From Devosia sp. ZB163 (GTDB taxonomy: Bacteria; Pseudomonadota; Alphaproteobacteria; Rhizobiales; Devosiaceae): 64,000 nucleotides of DNA. The stretch is from positions 270,107 through 334,106 of the forward strand of contig NZ_JAQRMY010000004.1 of assembly GCF_028613635.1 (NCBI RefSeq). Direction: 5' to 3'. Within the stretch, counting starts at the first letter, position 1. Every line of letters starts with the position of its first letter. The notes beneath the pieces are model-generated. The model saw only the letters and a program-made list of their open reading frames with translations. It was not told where the DNA came from and made no database searches. Shown here in pieces: positions 1-10,271 of the stretch. Position numbers and translations under genes: made by a program.

Positions 1-1
1 C

Positions 2-46
2 TTCGTGCTGGCGCTGATCGGGCTGAGCTCGCTGAAGCTGCGCTGA
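2..46 (+). CDS. C-terminal end of an upstream gene (partial)
   Basis: Fifteen codons, including the TGA stop, of a reading frame that enters from outside the window. The visible tail is hydrophobic with a basic end (FVLALIGLSSLKLR), which fits a membrane segment. It lies upstream of ftsW, where a small membrane protein or another dcw gene could sit. Too little is visible to name it. Confidence 0.4.
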   Translation, partial: FVLALIGLSSLKLR

Positions 47-198
47 GGCGGCGCGACCGCGCTGGCGCCGGATGGCAGCCAGTGGGGAGGATTCGCAAAA
101 CGCGAGCGGCGTTGCGAACTTGGTAACCAAACCGTCCGTACAATTTGCCTCTAGTTGTGCGTACGGGAGGCCGTCCGGGTGCGGGCGGCGTCAAGCAG

Positions 199-1362
199 AT
201 GTTTTCACGCGAGCGCAAGACCCCCATCGCCGAGTGGTGGTGGACGATCGACAAGTCCCTGCTTGCGGCGCTGATCCTCCTGTTGCTGGTCGGCGTGCTG
301 CTGAGCTTTGCGGCGAGCCCCCCGGTCGCCGAGCGTCTCGGGCTCGGGCCGTGGCACTTCATCATCCGCCAGGCGATCTTTGCGGCGCTGGCGCTGCCGG
401 TGATGATCGCGACGTCGTTCCTGCCGCGCAGGCCGGCCCGGCTCCTGGCTCTCGCCGTCCTCGTCGGTTCCACCATCCTGCTCTGGTTGACCCTGGTCCT
501 TGGCGTCGAGGTGAAGGGCGCCACGCGCTGGGTCTCGATTGCCGGCAACACGGTACAGCCGTCCGAGTTCGTGAAGCCCGCCTATGCCGTGATCGGCGCC
601 TGGCTGTTCGCCGAGAGCATGAAGCGGCCGGGCGTGCCGGCCCGCAGTATCGCGTTCCTGCTGATGCTGGTGATCGTCGCAGGCCTCTTGCTCCAGCCTG
701 ATATCGGGCAGACGGCGCTGGTACTCGCTACCTGGGGTGCGCTGCTATTCCTGTCGGGCATCTCGTGGGTCGTGATCTTCGGCCTCGGCGCCACCGCGGT
801 GGGGTTGCTGTTCGCGGCCTATGCGTTCTTCCCGCACTTCGCCAAGCGCATCGATACCTTCCTTAACCCGGAGGGCGGCGGCAACACCTACCAGGTCGAC
901 AAGGCGCTGGGCTCGCTGCTCGAAGGCGGCTGGTTCGGGCGGGGGCCGGGTGAGTCCATGGCCAACAAGATCATTCCCGACGCGCATGCCGACTATGTGT
1001 TCTCGGCGGCGGCGGGGGAGTTCGGCATCCTGTTCTGCCTGTGCCTCGTGGCGCTGATCGGCTTCATCGTGATCAAGGCGCTGATCGGGGCCCAGCAGCA
1101 GCAGAGTCTGTTCGCGCGACTTGCGGCCTCGACCCTGGCCATCCAGTTCGGGCTGCAATGCTCGATCAACCTGGCGGTGAACCTCAGCCTCATGCCCCCC
1201 AAGGGCATGACGCTACCATTCGTCTCCTATGGCGGCACCTCGATGCTCGCCATCGCCTTCGGCATGGGCCTGATGCTGGCGCTAACGCGCAAGAAGCCGG
1301 AGGAGCGGCTCGCGAGCGGGCTTCCCGTCTATCGCAGTGGGGTGCTATCCCCGGCCGAATGA
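199..1362 (+). CDS. ftsW: FtsW, septal peptidoglycan polymerase/lipid II-associated SEDS protein
   Basis: SEDS-family (FtsW/RodA/SpoVE) inner-membrane protein of 387 aa with about ten hydrophobic segments. In this family FtsW polymerises septal peptidoglycan from lipid II together with its cognate class B penicillin-binding protein. The C-terminal family region with PPKGMTLPFVSYGG is present. The frame is open further upstream to a TTG at 145, but that extension lacks family character, so the ATG at 199 is chosen; its ribosome site is weak. The stop overlaps the murG start (ATGA), showing translational coupling within the dcw cluster. Position next to murG separates it from RodA. Confidence 0.95.
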   Translation: MFSRERKTPIAEWWWTIDKSLLAALILLLLVGVLLSFAASPPVAERLGLGPWHFIIRQAIFAALALPVMIATSFLPRRPARLLALAVLVGSTILLWLTLVLGVEVKGATRWVSIAGNTVQPSEFVKPAYAVIGAWLFAESMKRPGVPARSIAFLLMLVIVAGLLLQPDIGQTALVLATWGALLFLSGISWVVIFGLGATAVGLLFAAYAFFPHFAKRIDTFLNPEGGGNTYQVDKALGSLLEGGWFGRGPGESMANKIIPDAHADYVFSAAAGEFGILFCLCLVALIGFIVIKALIGAQQQQSLFARLAASTLAIQFGLQCSINLAVNLSLMPPKGMTLPFVSYGGTSMLAIAFGMGLMLALTRKKPEERLASGLPVYRSGVLSPAE

Positions 1363-2462
1363 GCAGATTCGTCCTAATGGCGGGCGGTACGGGAGGCCAT
1401 CTCTTCCCGGCAATGGCGCTAGCGCAGGAGCTGCGGCGACGCGGCCACGACGTCCAGCTGATGACCGACCACAGGGTCGAGAGCTACGGCGGCGACTTTC
1501 CCGCCAGCGCGACCCATGTCGTGCCATCGGCGACCCCCTCCGTGCGCAACCCTGTGCGCTTCGTCGGCGCGGGGCTGAAGATCGTCTGGGGTATCGGCAC
1601 AGCCTTCGGCAAGCTTGGCAGCATCAAGCCGGACGCCGTCGTCGGCTTTGGCGGCTATCCCGTGTTCCCGCCATTCGTCGCAGCCAGCCTGCGCGGCATT
1701 CCCGGACTGCTGCACGAGCAGAACGCGGTGATGGGGCGCGCCAACCGGGCGCTTGCCAGCATGGCCAGGGCAATCGGTCTGACCTTCCCGCGCACTGCCA
1801 AGGCCGAGGCTTTTGCAGCAAAGAGCGAGGTCGTGGGCAACCCGATCCGCGACCGGGTTCGCGCGGTGGCTCGTATCCCTTACCCGGCGCTGGAGCCCGG
1901 CGGCGTCGTACGGCTGCTCGTCTTCGGCGGTAGCCAGGGCGCGCGAGCCTTCGCGGACCTGGTGCCGCCAGCCGTCGCGACGCTGCCGGTTGAGCTCCGC
2001 TCGCGGCTGCTCATCACACAGCAGTGCCGGCCCGAGGATCTCGACCGGGTGGCGGAGAGCTATCGGCAGGCGAAGGTCAACGTGGAGCTGGCGCCATTCT
2101 TCAACGACCTGCCGGAGCGCATGGCCGCCTCGCATCTCGTCATCTGCCGTTCGGGCGCATCGACCGTCGCCGAGTTGACCGCAATTGGCCGGCCGGCCAT
2201 CCTCGTGCCGCTGCCGGGCGCCATCGACGCCGACCAGAAGAACAATGCTCTGGTGATCGAGGCCGCCGGTGGTGGCTGGATCGCGGAGCAGGCCACGCTT
2301 ACGCCCCAATCGCTTGGCACTCGCTTGGCCTCACTTCTCGGTGATCCGGACGCACTGGAAAGCGCGGCCGCGGCGGCAAAATCGCTGGGTCAGCCCGACG
2401 CGGTCATCAAACTCGCTGACTTGGCAGAGCGCCTTGCGGCCAGGGGGAACAGACAAGAATGA
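1359..2462 (+). CDS. murG: MurG, UDP-GlcNAc:undecaprenyl-PP-MurNAc-pentapeptide GlcNAc transferase
   Basis: GT28-family glycosyltransferase of 367 aa that converts lipid I to lipid II on the cytoplasmic face of the membrane. The N-terminal GGTGGH loop (residues about 9-14) binds the lipid-I diphosphate. LVFGGSQGA marks the second Rossmann half, and [11 protein letters not shown] is the nucleotide-sugar site. The start is fixed by the ATGA overlap with ftsW, and the end overlaps murC in the same way. Length matches the family (about 355 aa in E. coli). Confidence 0.97.
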   Translation: MSRFVLMAGGTGGHLFPAMALAQELRRRGHDVQLMTDHRVESYGGDFPASATHVVPSATPSVRNPVRFVGAGLKIVWGIGTAFGKLGSIKPDAVVGFGGYPVFPPFVAASLRGIPGLLHEQNAVMGRANRALASMARAIGLTFPRTAKAEAFAAKSEVVGNPIRDRVRAVARIPYPALEPGGVVRLLVFGGSQGARAFADLVPPAVATLPVELRSRLLITQQCRPEDLDRVAESYRQAKVNVELAPFFNDLPERMAASHLVICRSGASTVAELTAIGRPAILVPLPGAIDADQKNNALVIEAAGGGWIAEQATLTPQSLGTRLASLLGDPDALESAAAAAKSLGQPDAVIKLADLAERLAARGNRQE

Positions 2463-3883
2463 AGATGCCCCGCAACATCGGACCGGTGCATTTCGTCGGC
2501 ATCGGCGGCATCGGCATGAGTGGCATTGCCGAAATCCTCCACAACCAGGGCTACAAGGTCCGCGGCTCGGACAGCTCCGAAAGCCCCAATGTCCAGCGCC
2601 TGCGCAAGATGGGCATCGAGGTGGAGGTCGGCCAGAAGGCCGAGAACCTCAAGGATGCGGCGGTCGTCGTCATCTCCTCGGCCATCAAGAAGGGCAACCC
2701 CGAACTCGACGCAGCACGCGCGCGCGGCCTGCCAGTAGTCCGGCGCGCCGAGATGCTGGCCGAGATCATGCGGTTCAAGAACGCCATCGCCATTGGCGGC
2801 ACGCACGGCAAGACGACCACGACCACGCTGGTTGCGACGCTGCTCGATGCGGCGAACTACGACCCGACCGTCATCAACGGCGGCATCATCAATGCCTATG
2901 GCACCAATGCCCGTCTCGGCGACGGCGAGTGGATGGTGGTTGAGGCCGACGAGTCCGACGGCACCTTCGTCAAGCTGCCGGCTGATGTCGCCATCGTCAC
3001 CAATGTCGACCCCGAGCACCTCGACTATTACGGCGACTTCGAGAAGGTGAAGCAGGCCTTCATCAACTTCGTCGAGAACGTGCCGTTCTACGGCTTCGCC
3101 GTGATGTGTCTCGATCACCCCGAGGTGCAGGCGCTGGTCGGCCAGATCCGCGATCGCCGTGTCATCACCTATGGCCGCAACCCCCAGGCCGACGTGCGGC
3201 TGGTCGATGTCGAGAACCGCGACGGGGTGCAGCATTTCTCAGTCGAGATTCGCGATCGCATCCGCATGACGCACCTGAGGATCGACGGGCTCGAACTCCC
3301 CATGCCGGGAGAGCACAACGCGCTCAACGCAACGGCAGCCATTGCCGTCGCAGACCAGCTGAAGGTCCCGGCGGAGGCCATCCGCAAGGGGCTCAAGACC
3401 TTCTCGGGCGTTAAGCGACGCTTCACCCGCACCGGCAGCGTCGCAGGCATCACTGTCATCGACGACTACGGGCACCATCCGGTGGAGATTTCCGCCGTGC
3501 TGAAGGCGGCGCGGCAATCGACGCGACGCGACGTGATCGCCGTCGTCCAGCCGCACCGCTACTCGCGCGTCCACGACCTCTTCAACGAGTTCGCCACCTG
3601 CTTCAACGATGCCGATACCGTCATCGTGGCGCCGATCTACGCCGCCGGCGAAGCGCCGATCGACGGCGTGACGCATGAGGAACTGGTTGCCCGTATCCGG
3701 GCCCGCGGGCATCGCGACGCACGAGTGCTCGACCGGCCGGAAGACCTGGCGGCGATGGTCGCCGTGCGGGCAGAGCAGGGCGACTATGTCGTTTGCCTCG
3801 GTGCCGGCAACATCACGCAATGGGCCGCGGCGCTGCCCGGTGAGCTCGGGAAGCTTCTGGGCCAGGAGGTCGAAGCGGCATGA
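2459..3883 (+). CDS. murC: MurC, UDP-N-acetylmuramate--L-alanine ligase
   Basis: Cytoplasmic Mur ligase of 474 aa that adds L-Ala to UDP-MurNAc using ATP. The N-terminal UDP-binding Rossmann domain carries [12 protein letters not shown] (residues about 11-22). The ATP loop GTHGKT is at residues 114-119, followed by the EADESDGTF and [11 protein letters not shown] signatures of the central domain. DDYGHHP and QPHRYSR lie in the C-terminal domain. It overlaps murG and murB by 4 bp at each end, so these genes are very probably co-translated. Confidence 0.98.
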   Translation: MKMPRNIGPVHFVGIGGIGMSGIAEILHNQGYKVRGSDSSESPNVQRLRKMGIEVEVGQKAENLKDAAVVVISSAIKKGNPELDAARARGLPVVRRAEMLAEIMRFKNAIAIGGTHGKTTTTTLVATLLDAANYDPTVINGGIINAYGTNARLGDGEWMVVEADESDGTFVKLPADVAIVTNVDPEHLDYYGDFEKVKQAFINFVENVPFYGFAVMCLDHPEVQALVGQIRDRRVITYGRNPQADVRLVDVENRDGVQHFSVEIRDRIRMTHLRIDGLELPMPGEHNALNATAAIAVADQLKVPAEAIRKGLKTFSGVKRRFTRTGSVAGITVIDDYGHHPVEISAVLKAARQSTRRDVIAVVQPHRYSRVHDLFNEFATCFNDADTVIVAPIYAAGEAPIDGVTHEELVARIRARGHRDARVLDRPEDLAAMVAVRAEQGDYVVCLGAGNITQWAAALPGELGKLLGQEVEAA

Positions 3884-4872
3884 ACATGCATGTTCCCCAG
3901 TGGCCGGACCTGATCCCGACGCTGCAGCCGTGGATCTCGGAGGTACGCGGGCAGCTCGTCCCCAACCAGCCGCTTGCCGAGATGACGACCCTGCGGGTCG
4001 GTGGGCCGGCGCAGCTGTTCTTCCGTCCGGTGGACGAGGACGACCTGGCGTTCTTTCTCAAGAACCTGCCAGAGCATATCCGCGTCACGGTCATCGGGCT
4101 CGGTTCCAATCTCCTCATCCGCGACGGCGGCCTCGACGGCGTGGTCATCCGGCTGCCGGCCAAAGGCTTTGGCGCTATCGATATCCTCGATGGCCACCGG
4201 GTGCGTGCGGGGGCCGCCGTGCCTGACGTGAAGGTCGCGACGGCCACGGCCGAAGCGGGCATCGACGGGCTGTGGTTCTACCGGGGCATTCCCGGCGGCA
4301 TCGGCGGTGCGCTCTACATGAATGCCGGCTGCTACGGCACGGACACGCGCAACCGCATGGTTGAACTGCGCGCCGTGACGCGGCAGGGCGAGATCGTCAC
4401 CCTCACCAATGACGACATGAGCTACCTCTACCGGAAGTCCAACGGGCCGCGCGGCGCGGTGTTCGTGTCCGGCGTCTATCAGGGTTTCCCTGGCGATCCC
4501 GAGAAGATCCTGACCGAGATGCGCACCGTGACCGAGCGGCGCGAGAGTTCGCAGCCGACCCGGGCCAAGACGGCGGGATCGACCTTCAAGAACCCCGAAG
4601 GCCACTCGAGCTGGAAGTTGATCGACGAGGCCGGCGGCCGCGGCTTCACCTTCGGCCGCGCCCAGATGAGCGAGATGCACTCGAACTTCCTCATCAATAC
4701 GGGTGAGGCGGACGCGTTCGAGGTCGAAACCGTAGGCGAGACGATCCGCCAGAAAGTGCGCGACAAGCACGGCGTCCAGCTGAAATGGGAAGTCCGCCGG
4801 ATGGGCCATTTCGTGCCCGGCCGCGAGGTGCGTGAATTCATGGACGGCGAGCCGTTCACCGGAGCCGTCTGA
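3880..4872 (+). CDS. murB: MurB, UDP-N-acetylenolpyruvoylglucosamine reductase
   Basis: FAD-dependent cytoplasmic reductase of 330 aa that makes UDP-MurNAc with NADPH. The FAD-binding part includes [14 protein letters not shown] and [12 protein letters not shown]. The catalytic region contains [18 protein letters not shown]. The later [11 protein letters not shown] segment carries the active-site serine typical of this family, and [15 protein letters not shown] follows. It starts in a 4-bp ATGA overlap with murC. The coupled chain breaks downstream, where a palindromic repeat of about 155 bp separates it from ddl. Confidence 0.97.
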   Translation: MNMHVPQWPDLIPTLQPWISEVRGQLVPNQPLAEMTTLRVGGPAQLFFRPVDEDDLAFFLKNLPEHIRVTVIGLGSNLLIRDGGLDGVVIRLPAKGFGAIDILDGHRVRAGAAVPDVKVATATAEAGIDGLWFYRGIPGGIGGALYMNAGCYGTDTRNRMVELRAVTRQGEIVTLTNDDMSYLYRKSNGPRGAVFVSGVYQGFPGDPEKILTEMRTVTERRESSQPTRAKTAGSTFKNPEGHSSWKLIDEAGGRGFTFGRAQMSEMHSNFLINTGEADAFEVETVGETIRQKVRDKHGVQLKWEVRRMGHFVPGREVREFMDGEPFTGAV

Positions 4873-4900
4873 TTGGGCGCACAGCAACCTATCGGTGGTC

Positions 4901-5054
4901 GCCTTCTCCCCTTGTGGGAGAAGGTGCCCGAAGGGCGGATGAGGGGTATCTCTCCTCCGCACGAGACGTTCCTCGCTTCGCTCAGACCGCGCAACCCACG
5001 GTTGCGGACCCCTCATCCGGCCGTTGGCCACCTTCTCCCACAAGGGGAGAAGGC
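4901..5054. repeat. Palindromic intergenic repeat element between murB and ddl
   Basis: Two arms of about 46 bp (4901-4947 and 5009-5054) are near-perfect reverse complements. Each arm has its own small hairpin built on CTTCTCCC/GGGAGAAG. The roughly 60-bp centre contains another small hairpin (GCAACC-CAC-GGTTGC, 4991-5005). The whole unit fills most of the murB-ddl gap. The architecture resembles the dispersed intergenic palindromes common in alphaproteobacteria (RIME/REP-like). Whether it is dispersed in this genome cannot be seen from one window. Confidence 0.75.
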
Positions 5055-5093
5055 GATCGCAGCGCGCTCACGGCGTGCGGATAGGATCAAACA

Positions 5094-6014
5094 ATGACCA
5101 AGCATGTTGCCGTCCTCATGGGCGGGGTCGCCAATGAGCGTCCCGTCTCGCTAAAGTCGGGCGGCGAGTGCGCTCGCGCGCTGCGAAATGCCGGCTACAC
5201 GGTGACCGAAGTCGATGTCGGCTACGACATCGCCGAGCGCCTGCGCGAGCTGAAGCCGGACGTCGCGTTCAACGCGCTGCACGGCCCCTTCGGCGAGGAT
5301 GGCACGATCCAGGGCGTGCTCGAGTTCCTGCGTGTTCCCTATACGCATTCGGGCGTTCTCGCCTCGGCGCTGGCGATGAACAAGCACCAGGCCAAGATCA
5401 TGTTCAAGGCGGTCGGTATTCCGGTCACCGATCACACGATCGCCAACCGGGCCGAGGTCGCCCGGTCGCACGTCATGCAGCCACCCTATGTGGTCAAACC
5501 GATCTCGGACGGATCGAGCTTCGGTGTGTTCATCGTCAAGGCTGACCATTCCCATCCGCCGCAGGAGCTGCTGCGCGAGGACTGGAATTCGGGCGAAGAG
5601 GTGATGGTCGAGCGCTATATCCCCGGCCGCGAGCTCACCTGCGCGGTGATGGGGGACGTCGCGCTTGGCGTGACCGAGATCGTCACCGACCTCAGCTTCT
5701 ACAATTATGAGGCAAAGTACGCTCTCGGCGGCTCCCGCCATGTCATTCCGGCAGAAATTCAACCGAAAATTTACGACAAAGTGCAGAAGATGGCGCTCAA
5801 GGCGCATGCTGCGCTTGGGTGCCGGGGCGTATCGCGGACGGATTTCCGCTTCAACGACCAAGCAGGGCCAGACGGTGAACTCGTCTGCCTTGAGATCAAC
5901 ACCCAGCCGGGCATGACCGAAACGTCACTTGTTCCCGAGCAGGCCCGCCATGCAGGTCACAGCTTCGAGGAGCTGGTCACCTGGATGGTGGAGGATGCGA
6001 GTTGCAACAGGTAG
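5094..6014 (+). CDS. ddl: D-alanine--D-alanine ligase
   Basis: ATP-grasp ligase of 306 aa that joins two D-alanines for the peptidoglycan stem peptide. The N-terminal [18 protein letters not shown] and [15 protein letters not shown] motifs, the ATP-grasp portion ([15 protein letters not shown]) and the metal/substrate site [14 protein letters not shown] are all present. Gene position between murB and ftsQ suggests the DdlB paralogue. The 3' end overlaps the proposed ftsQ start by 13 bp. Confidence 0.96.
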   Translation: MTKHVAVLMGGVANERPVSLKSGGECARALRNAGYTVTEVDVGYDIAERLRELKPDVAFNALHGPFGEDGTIQGVLEFLRVPYTHSGVLASALAMNKHQAKIMFKAVGIPVTDHTIANRAEVARSHVMQPPYVVKPISDGSSFGVFIVKADHSHPPQELLREDWNSGEEVMVERYIPGRELTCAVMGDVALGVTEIVTDLSFYNYEAKYALGGSRHVIPAEIQPKIYDKVQKMALKAHAALGCRGVSRTDFRFNDQAGPDGELVCLEINTQPGMTETSLVPEQARHAGHSFEELVTWMVEDASCNR

Positions 6015-6997
6015 GGGCCCAGAGTTTCGCCAACGCCCAGCCTGTCGATCCTCGCCAGTTCCCAGTCGTCATTCCCCGCTCCAGCCGTGCGCTGGTCAAG
6101 GCCAACCACGTCTGGGTGCTGCACCGGCAACTGATCGTCCGGATCGCCGGCGCGGTGCTGGCGCTGCTGGTCATCGTAGGGGCGTTCCAGGCGCGTGACG
6201 CAATCGCTTCGGCGGGGCTGACGGTCTATCGCTTCGTTCAGGGCGAGTTCGCCGAGGTCGGATTCGGCATCGATGCGATCGAAATTACCGGCCAGACGCT
6301 GACCTCCGACAGGGACATCATCACGCTGCTGACGGTCGGGACCGGCAACTCGACGCTCACCTTCGACGCGCAGAAGGCGCAGGCGCGACTCGAGTGGCTG
6401 AGGGCCGTCGAGTCGGCAACCGTTCGCAAGGTCTATCCCAACAAGGTCATCGTCTCAGTCGTCGAGAAGGTGCCGGTCGTGCGCTGGCGCATCGGCGACA
6501 CCACCTGGCTGATCGACGAGAGCGGCAAGAAGATCGGCACCGATATCGCGTCCTACACCGATCTGCCGCTGGTGATCGGGGAGGGTGCTGCCGACGATGC
6601 CGTCGCCATGGTGAGGCTGTTCGCCCGCCACGAGATGCTCGGCGACAACCTGGCAGCGCTGAGCCGTATCGGCGATCGTCGCTGGGACCTCATCTATCGC
6701 AACGGCCTGCGCGTCCAGGTGCCCGAAAGCGGTGTGGCGCAGGCACTCGACCGCCTCGAAATGTACCAGCAGGACTATGCGCTGCTCGACCGCGACGTCA
6801 CGGTGATCGACCTGCGGGTGCCCGGCCTGGTTACGCTCAAGCCCGGCGAGATCGCTGCGGCGCAGATCGCCGAGGCGAGCGGGAAGAAATCGGCCAAGAA
6901 GCCGGCATTCGCGGCCATCGATGCGCCGCCCGCTACCGGCGCGCCAGCCGCCGGCGCTGCCCCCATTCCAGTCGTGCCTGTAACACGGACCCAGTAA
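6002..6997 (+). CDS. ftsQ: FtsQ, cell-division protein with POTRA domain
   Basis: Bitopic inner-membrane divisome protein of 331 aa that links early and late division proteins. It has a cytoplasmic N-terminus, one transmembrane helix around residues 45-65, a periplasmic POTRA domain (starting near [13 protein letters not shown]) and the FtsQ/DivIB beta domain. The tail is Ala/Pro-rich. The TTG start at 6002 is chosen because GGAGG at 5990-5994 lies 7 nt upstream and no better in-frame start follows. This places the start inside the ddl 3' end, implying coupling. Confidence 0.93.
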   Translation: MQQVGAQSFANAQPVDPRQFPVVIPRSSRALVKANHVWVLHRQLIVRIAGAVLALLVIVGAFQARDAIASAGLTVYRFVQGEFAEVGFGIDAIEITGQTLTSDRDIITLLTVGTGNSTLTFDAQKAQARLEWLRAVESATVRKVYPNKVIVSVVEKVPVVRWRIGDTTWLIDESGKKIGTDIASYTDLPLVIGEGAADDAVAMVRLFARHEMLGDNLAALSRIGDRRWDLIYRNGLRVQVPESGVAQALDRLEMYQQDYALLDRDVTVIDLRVPGLVTLKPGEIAAAQIAEASGKKSAKKPAFAAIDAPPATGAPAAGAAPIPVVPVTRTQ

Positions 6998-7001
6998 GAC
7001 C

Positions 7002-8315
7002 ATGATGACCGATGCCATGACCGCGCGGCTCAAGCCTGTGCAGCCGGGGCGCACCTCTTTGGTGACCGTGCTCGATATCGGCTCGACCAAGATCTGCTGC
7101 GTTATTGCCCGGCTCGTGCCCCGTCCGGAGGGCAAGTCGCTGAGGGGCCGGACGCACGCCGCGGAGATCATCGGCTTCGGCTATGGCCCGTCCGCGGGTA
7201 TCAAGTCGGGCGTGATCACCGACCTCGACAAGGCCGAGCAGGCCGTTCGCACGGTGGTGGGCATCGCCGAGCGCGCCGCTGGCCTTACGGTGGAATCGGT
7301 GATCGTCAATGTCACCGCCGGGCGGCTCGGTTCGGAGACCTTCTCCGCCGGAGTGAACCTTGGCGGTCAGGAGGTCGAGCGGGCTGACATCCAGCGCGTG
7401 CTGCGCGCCGTCAACGAGCGCTCCGTGCGCCCGGAACGCTCGATCATCCATGCGCTGCCGATCGGCTATGCGCTCGATGGCCAGAAGGGGATCAAGGATC
7501 CCAAGAACATGGTCGGCGAGAAGCTGTCGATCGACGTGGCGGTGGTGTCGGCCGAGACGCTGGCCATGCGCAACATCGAGTTGGTGCTGCACCGCTGCCA
7601 CCTGCAGATCGAAGCGCTGATGGCCACACCCTATGCGTCCGGCCTCGCGACGCTGGTCGACGATGAGTCCTCGCTCGGGGTTGCCTGTATCGACTTCGGT
7701 GGCGCGACCACAACCGTATCGGTCTTCGCCGAGGGGCATCTGGTCTATGCCGATGCCATCGCCATCGGCGGTCACCACCTGACCCTCGACATCGCGCGCT
7801 CGCTTTCCATCGGCATTGCCGAGGCCGAGCGGCTCAAGACCATGTACGGCTCGGTTCTTCCCGGCCAGGCCGATGAGCGCGACATGATTCCGATCACCCC
7901 GGTCGGGGCGACTCGGGACGAGGCTCCGAGCCAGATTCCGCGCTCCCACATCACCCGCATCATCCGCCCGCGTGTCGAGGAAGTGCTCACTGCCATCCGC
8001 GACCGCATGCAGGCCACGGGGATGATGGACGTGTGCGGGCGCCGGTTCGTGCTGACCGGCGGCGCCAGCGAACTGACCGGCTTGCCCGAGGTGGCTCGTC
8101 GCATCCTTGCCCGCAACGTCCGCAACGGTCGCCCGATGGGCATTTCGGGGCTGCCCGAGCTTGCCAAGGGCCCGGCCTTTGCGACTGTCTCCGGCATGCT
8201 GATCTATCCGCAGGTCTGTGCGGGCGAATACGTCGAGCCGCATCGCTCGGTCCGCCTTACGGGTACGGATGGCTACTTTGCCCGCGTCGGCAACTGGCTC
8301 CGGACGAGCTTTTAG
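7002..8315 (+). CDS. ftsA: FtsA, actin-like membrane tether of FtsZ
   Basis: Actin-fold ATPase of 437 aa that anchors FtsZ filaments to the membrane and recruits the later divisome. The phosphate-1 motif VLDIGSTKICC lies near residue 24. The adenosine/phosphate-2 region CIDFGGATTTVSVF and FVLTGGASELTGL are present. The extreme C-terminus (VGNWLRTSF) looks like an amphipathic membrane-targeting helix. It starts 4 bp after ftsQ; ATGs at 7002, 7005 and 7017 are all possible starts. Synteny with ftsZ supports the call. Confidence 0.96.
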   Translation: MMTDAMTARLKPVQPGRTSLVTVLDIGSTKICCVIARLVPRPEGKSLRGRTHAAEIIGFGYGPSAGIKSGVITDLDKAEQAVRTVVGIAERAAGLTVESVIVNVTAGRLGSETFSAGVNLGGQEVERADIQRVLRAVNERSVRPERSIIHALPIGYALDGQKGIKDPKNMVGEKLSIDVAVVSAETLAMRNIELVLHRCHLQIEALMATPYASGLATLVDDESSLGVACIDFGGATTTVSVFAEGHLVYADAIAIGGHHLTLDIARSLSIGIAEAERLKTMYGSVLPGQADERDMIPITPVGATRDEAPSQIPRSHITRIIRPRVEEVLTAIRDRMQATGMMDVCGRRFVLTGGASELTGLPEVARRILARNVRNGRPMGISGLPELAKGPAFATVSGMLIYPQVCAGEYVEPHRSVRLTGTDGYFARVGNWLRTSF

Positions 8316-8453
8316 ACCCCACTTCGACGGGGTGGCGGAGGAGGGCGCCGGCACCACCACAATGTGACCCGAACCGCTATGCTTAACGCAACGTAACCAA
8401 GCGCTTAGGCCGCCTTGCAAATTGCCATCACGTTAACGCTTTCGAGGGCATTG

Positions 8454-8469
8454 TTAGGGTCTGGTTAAC
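8454..8469 (+). promoter_or_regulatory. Candidate CtrA-binding site upstream of ftsZ
   Basis: TTAG-N7-TTAAC matches the established CtrA consensus TTAA-N7-TTAAC at 8 of 9 positions and lies 46 bp before the ftsZ start, in the 200-bp ftsA-ftsZ gap. CtrA represses ftsZ in Caulobacter, so this is a plausible cell-cycle control site. The gap also contains other TTAAC words (for example 8433-8437) without correct spacing. Inference from the motif only. Confidence 0.45.
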
Positions 8470-8515
8470 GAATTGGCGACTAATACTGGTCCCACACGCC
8501 ACTTATGGGGCCAAC

Positions 8516-10165
8516 ATGACCATCAACCTCACCATCCCGGACATTCAAGAACTGAAGCCGCGCATCACCGTATTCGGTGTGGGCGGGGCGGGCGGCAACG
8601 CGGTCAACAACATGATCGCATCTGGGTTGTCGGGGGTGGATTTTGTCTGCGCCAACACCGACGCACAGGCCCTTGCACTCTCGAGCGCCCAGCGCATCAT
8701 CCAGCTGGGTGTCTCTGTCACCGAAGGCTTGGGCGCCGGCTCCCATCCCGAGGTGGGCAGGGCGGCCGCCGAAGAGAGCTATGACGAGATCAACGATCAC
8801 CTGAGCGGCGCGCACATGGTGTTCATCACCGCCGGCATGGGCGGTGGCACCGGCACCGGCGCAGCCCCCGTGGTGGCGCGCGCGGCGCGTGAGCAGGGTA
8901 TCCTCACCGTTGGCGTGGTGACCAAGCCGTTCCAGTTCGAGGGCAATCGTCGCGCCCGCCTCGCCGAGGATGGCATCGACGAGCTTCATCGGCATGTCGA
9001 TACTCTGATCGTCATCCCGAACCAGAACCTCTTCCGTGTCGCCAACGAGAAGACCACCTTCGCGGACGCCTTCAAGATGGCGGACCAGGTGCTCTATTCC
9101 GGCGTCGCATGCATCACCGACCTGATGGTCAAGGAAGGCCTGATCAACCTCGACTTCGCCGACGTGCGCGCCGTGATGCGCGGCATGGGCAAGGCGATGA
9201 TGGGTACGGGCGAAGCCTCGGGTGAGGATCGTGCGCGGCATGCAGCCGAAGCGGCGATCGCCAATCCGCTGCTCGACGATGTGTCGATGCAGGGCGCGCG
9301 TGGCCTCCTGATCTCGATCACCGGCGGTCCGGATCTCACGCTGTACGAAGTCGACGAGGCGGCGAGCCGCATCCGCGAGGAAGTCGACTCGGATGCCAAC
9401 ATCATCCTCGGCGCGACCTTCGATCCGGACATGACCGGCACGATCCGCGTCTCGGTCGTCGCCACCGGCACAGACGCCACGATGGTGCAGGCGCTCGAGC
9501 CGATGAAGGCCAACCCGGCCCGCGTGCCGCTGCAGGCCGCCGTGATGCGCCAGGCGATGCCTGAGCGCCAGCAGCCCGTGACGATGGAGCAGCCCGAGCC
9601 CGAGTTTGACACCCAGGTTCAACAGGCAGTCGCCGAGGCGATCACGTATACCGAGCCAGCCTATGGCGGGTACCAGGAAGACGACGGAATCACCGTCGAG
9701 CCGTACATCCCGGCTGCGACTCACACGCAGCTCGAAGATGCTCCGCGGCTCATCGAAGCGCCGATTCCGAGCGCTTACGTACCGTCGAGTGCCGAGCGCC
9801 CGGACGGTCAGCGCCGCATGCCGCGCACCGAGGAGTTTCCTGCTGTTGCAAGGCAGTCACTTGCTGCGCAAGAAAAGCAGGAAGTAGAGCCTCGCAACGC
9901 TCGCGCTCTGTTCAAGCGGCTCGCGTCGAATGTGGGGATTAGCCTTAAGTCGAACGAGCCTGCCCGGCAGGAGCCGAACGTCCGTTCGAGCGACGATGAT
10001 GCCGCTGCACGCAGCGCCATCGAAGCTGGAGGCGCCCGGAATGCACGGGTTTCCGGCGGTGCCGAGGGCGCCCGCGGCAATCTCGACCAACACGGTCGGG
10101 CAGCGCCGCAGCAGGCTCCCAAGGAGCATATCGAGATACCTGCTTTCCTCCGCAAGCACGGCTAA
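8516..10165 (+). CDS. ftsZ: FtsZ, tubulin-like cell-division GTPase
   Basis: Cytoplasmic GTPase of 549 aa that forms the Z-ring. The GTPase core (about residues 15-320) has [13 protein letters not shown] and the tubulin signature GGGTGTG (residues 109-115). The protein is about 160 aa longer than E. coli FtsZ because of a long, low-complexity linker (about residues 330-535), as in other Hyphomicrobiales. The conserved C-terminal peptide [10 protein letters not shown], used to bind FtsA and other partners, is intact. Its own 200-bp upstream gap suggests a dedicated promoter. A rho-independent terminator follows at 10195. Confidence 0.98.
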   Translation: MTINLTIPDIQELKPRITVFGVGGAGGNAVNNMIASGLSGVDFVCANTDAQALALSSAQRIIQLGVSVTEGLGAGSHPEVGRAAAEESYDEINDHLSGAHMVFITAGMGGGTGTGAAPVVARAAREQGILTVGVVTKPFQFEGNRRARLAEDGIDELHRHVDTLIVIPNQNLFRVANEKTTFADAFKMADQVLYSGVACITDLMVKEGLINLDFADVRAVMRGMGKAMMGTGEASGEDRARHAAEAAIANPLLDDVSMQGARGLLISITGGPDLTLYEVDEAASRIREEVDSDANIILGATFDPDMTGTIRVSVVATGTDATMVQALEPMKANPARVPLQAAVMRQAMPERQQPVTMEQPEPEFDTQVQQAVAEAITYTEPAYGGYQEDDGITVEPYIPAATHTQLEDAPRLIEAPIPSAYVPSSAERPDGQRRMPRTEEFPAVARQSLAAQEKQEVEPRNARALFKRLASNVGISLKSNEPARQEPNVRSSDDDAAARSAIEAGGARNARVSGGAEGARGNLDQHGRAAPQQAPKEHIEIPAFLRKHG

Positions 10166-10194
10166 ATGCCGCCACAGGAGCCTGTTTTCACAGC

Positions 10195-10225
10195 CCCGGC
10201 GCGGCTTCCGCGCCGGGATTTTATT
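10195..10225 (+). terminator. Rho-independent terminator after ftsZ
   Basis: A perfect 10-bp stem (CCCGGCGCGG/CCGCGCCGGG) with a CTT loop is followed by ATTTTATT, between the ftsZ stop and lpxC. Confidence 0.85.
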
Positions 10226-10271
10226 GTCTATGACTGCACCGGGTTGATACGGGGCTGGAGTCCTTTAGAGC

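Noticed and set aside
4873-5097. A 74-codon ORF between murB and ddl
   Set aside because: It is made almost wholly of the palindromic repeat and lacks a ribosome site.
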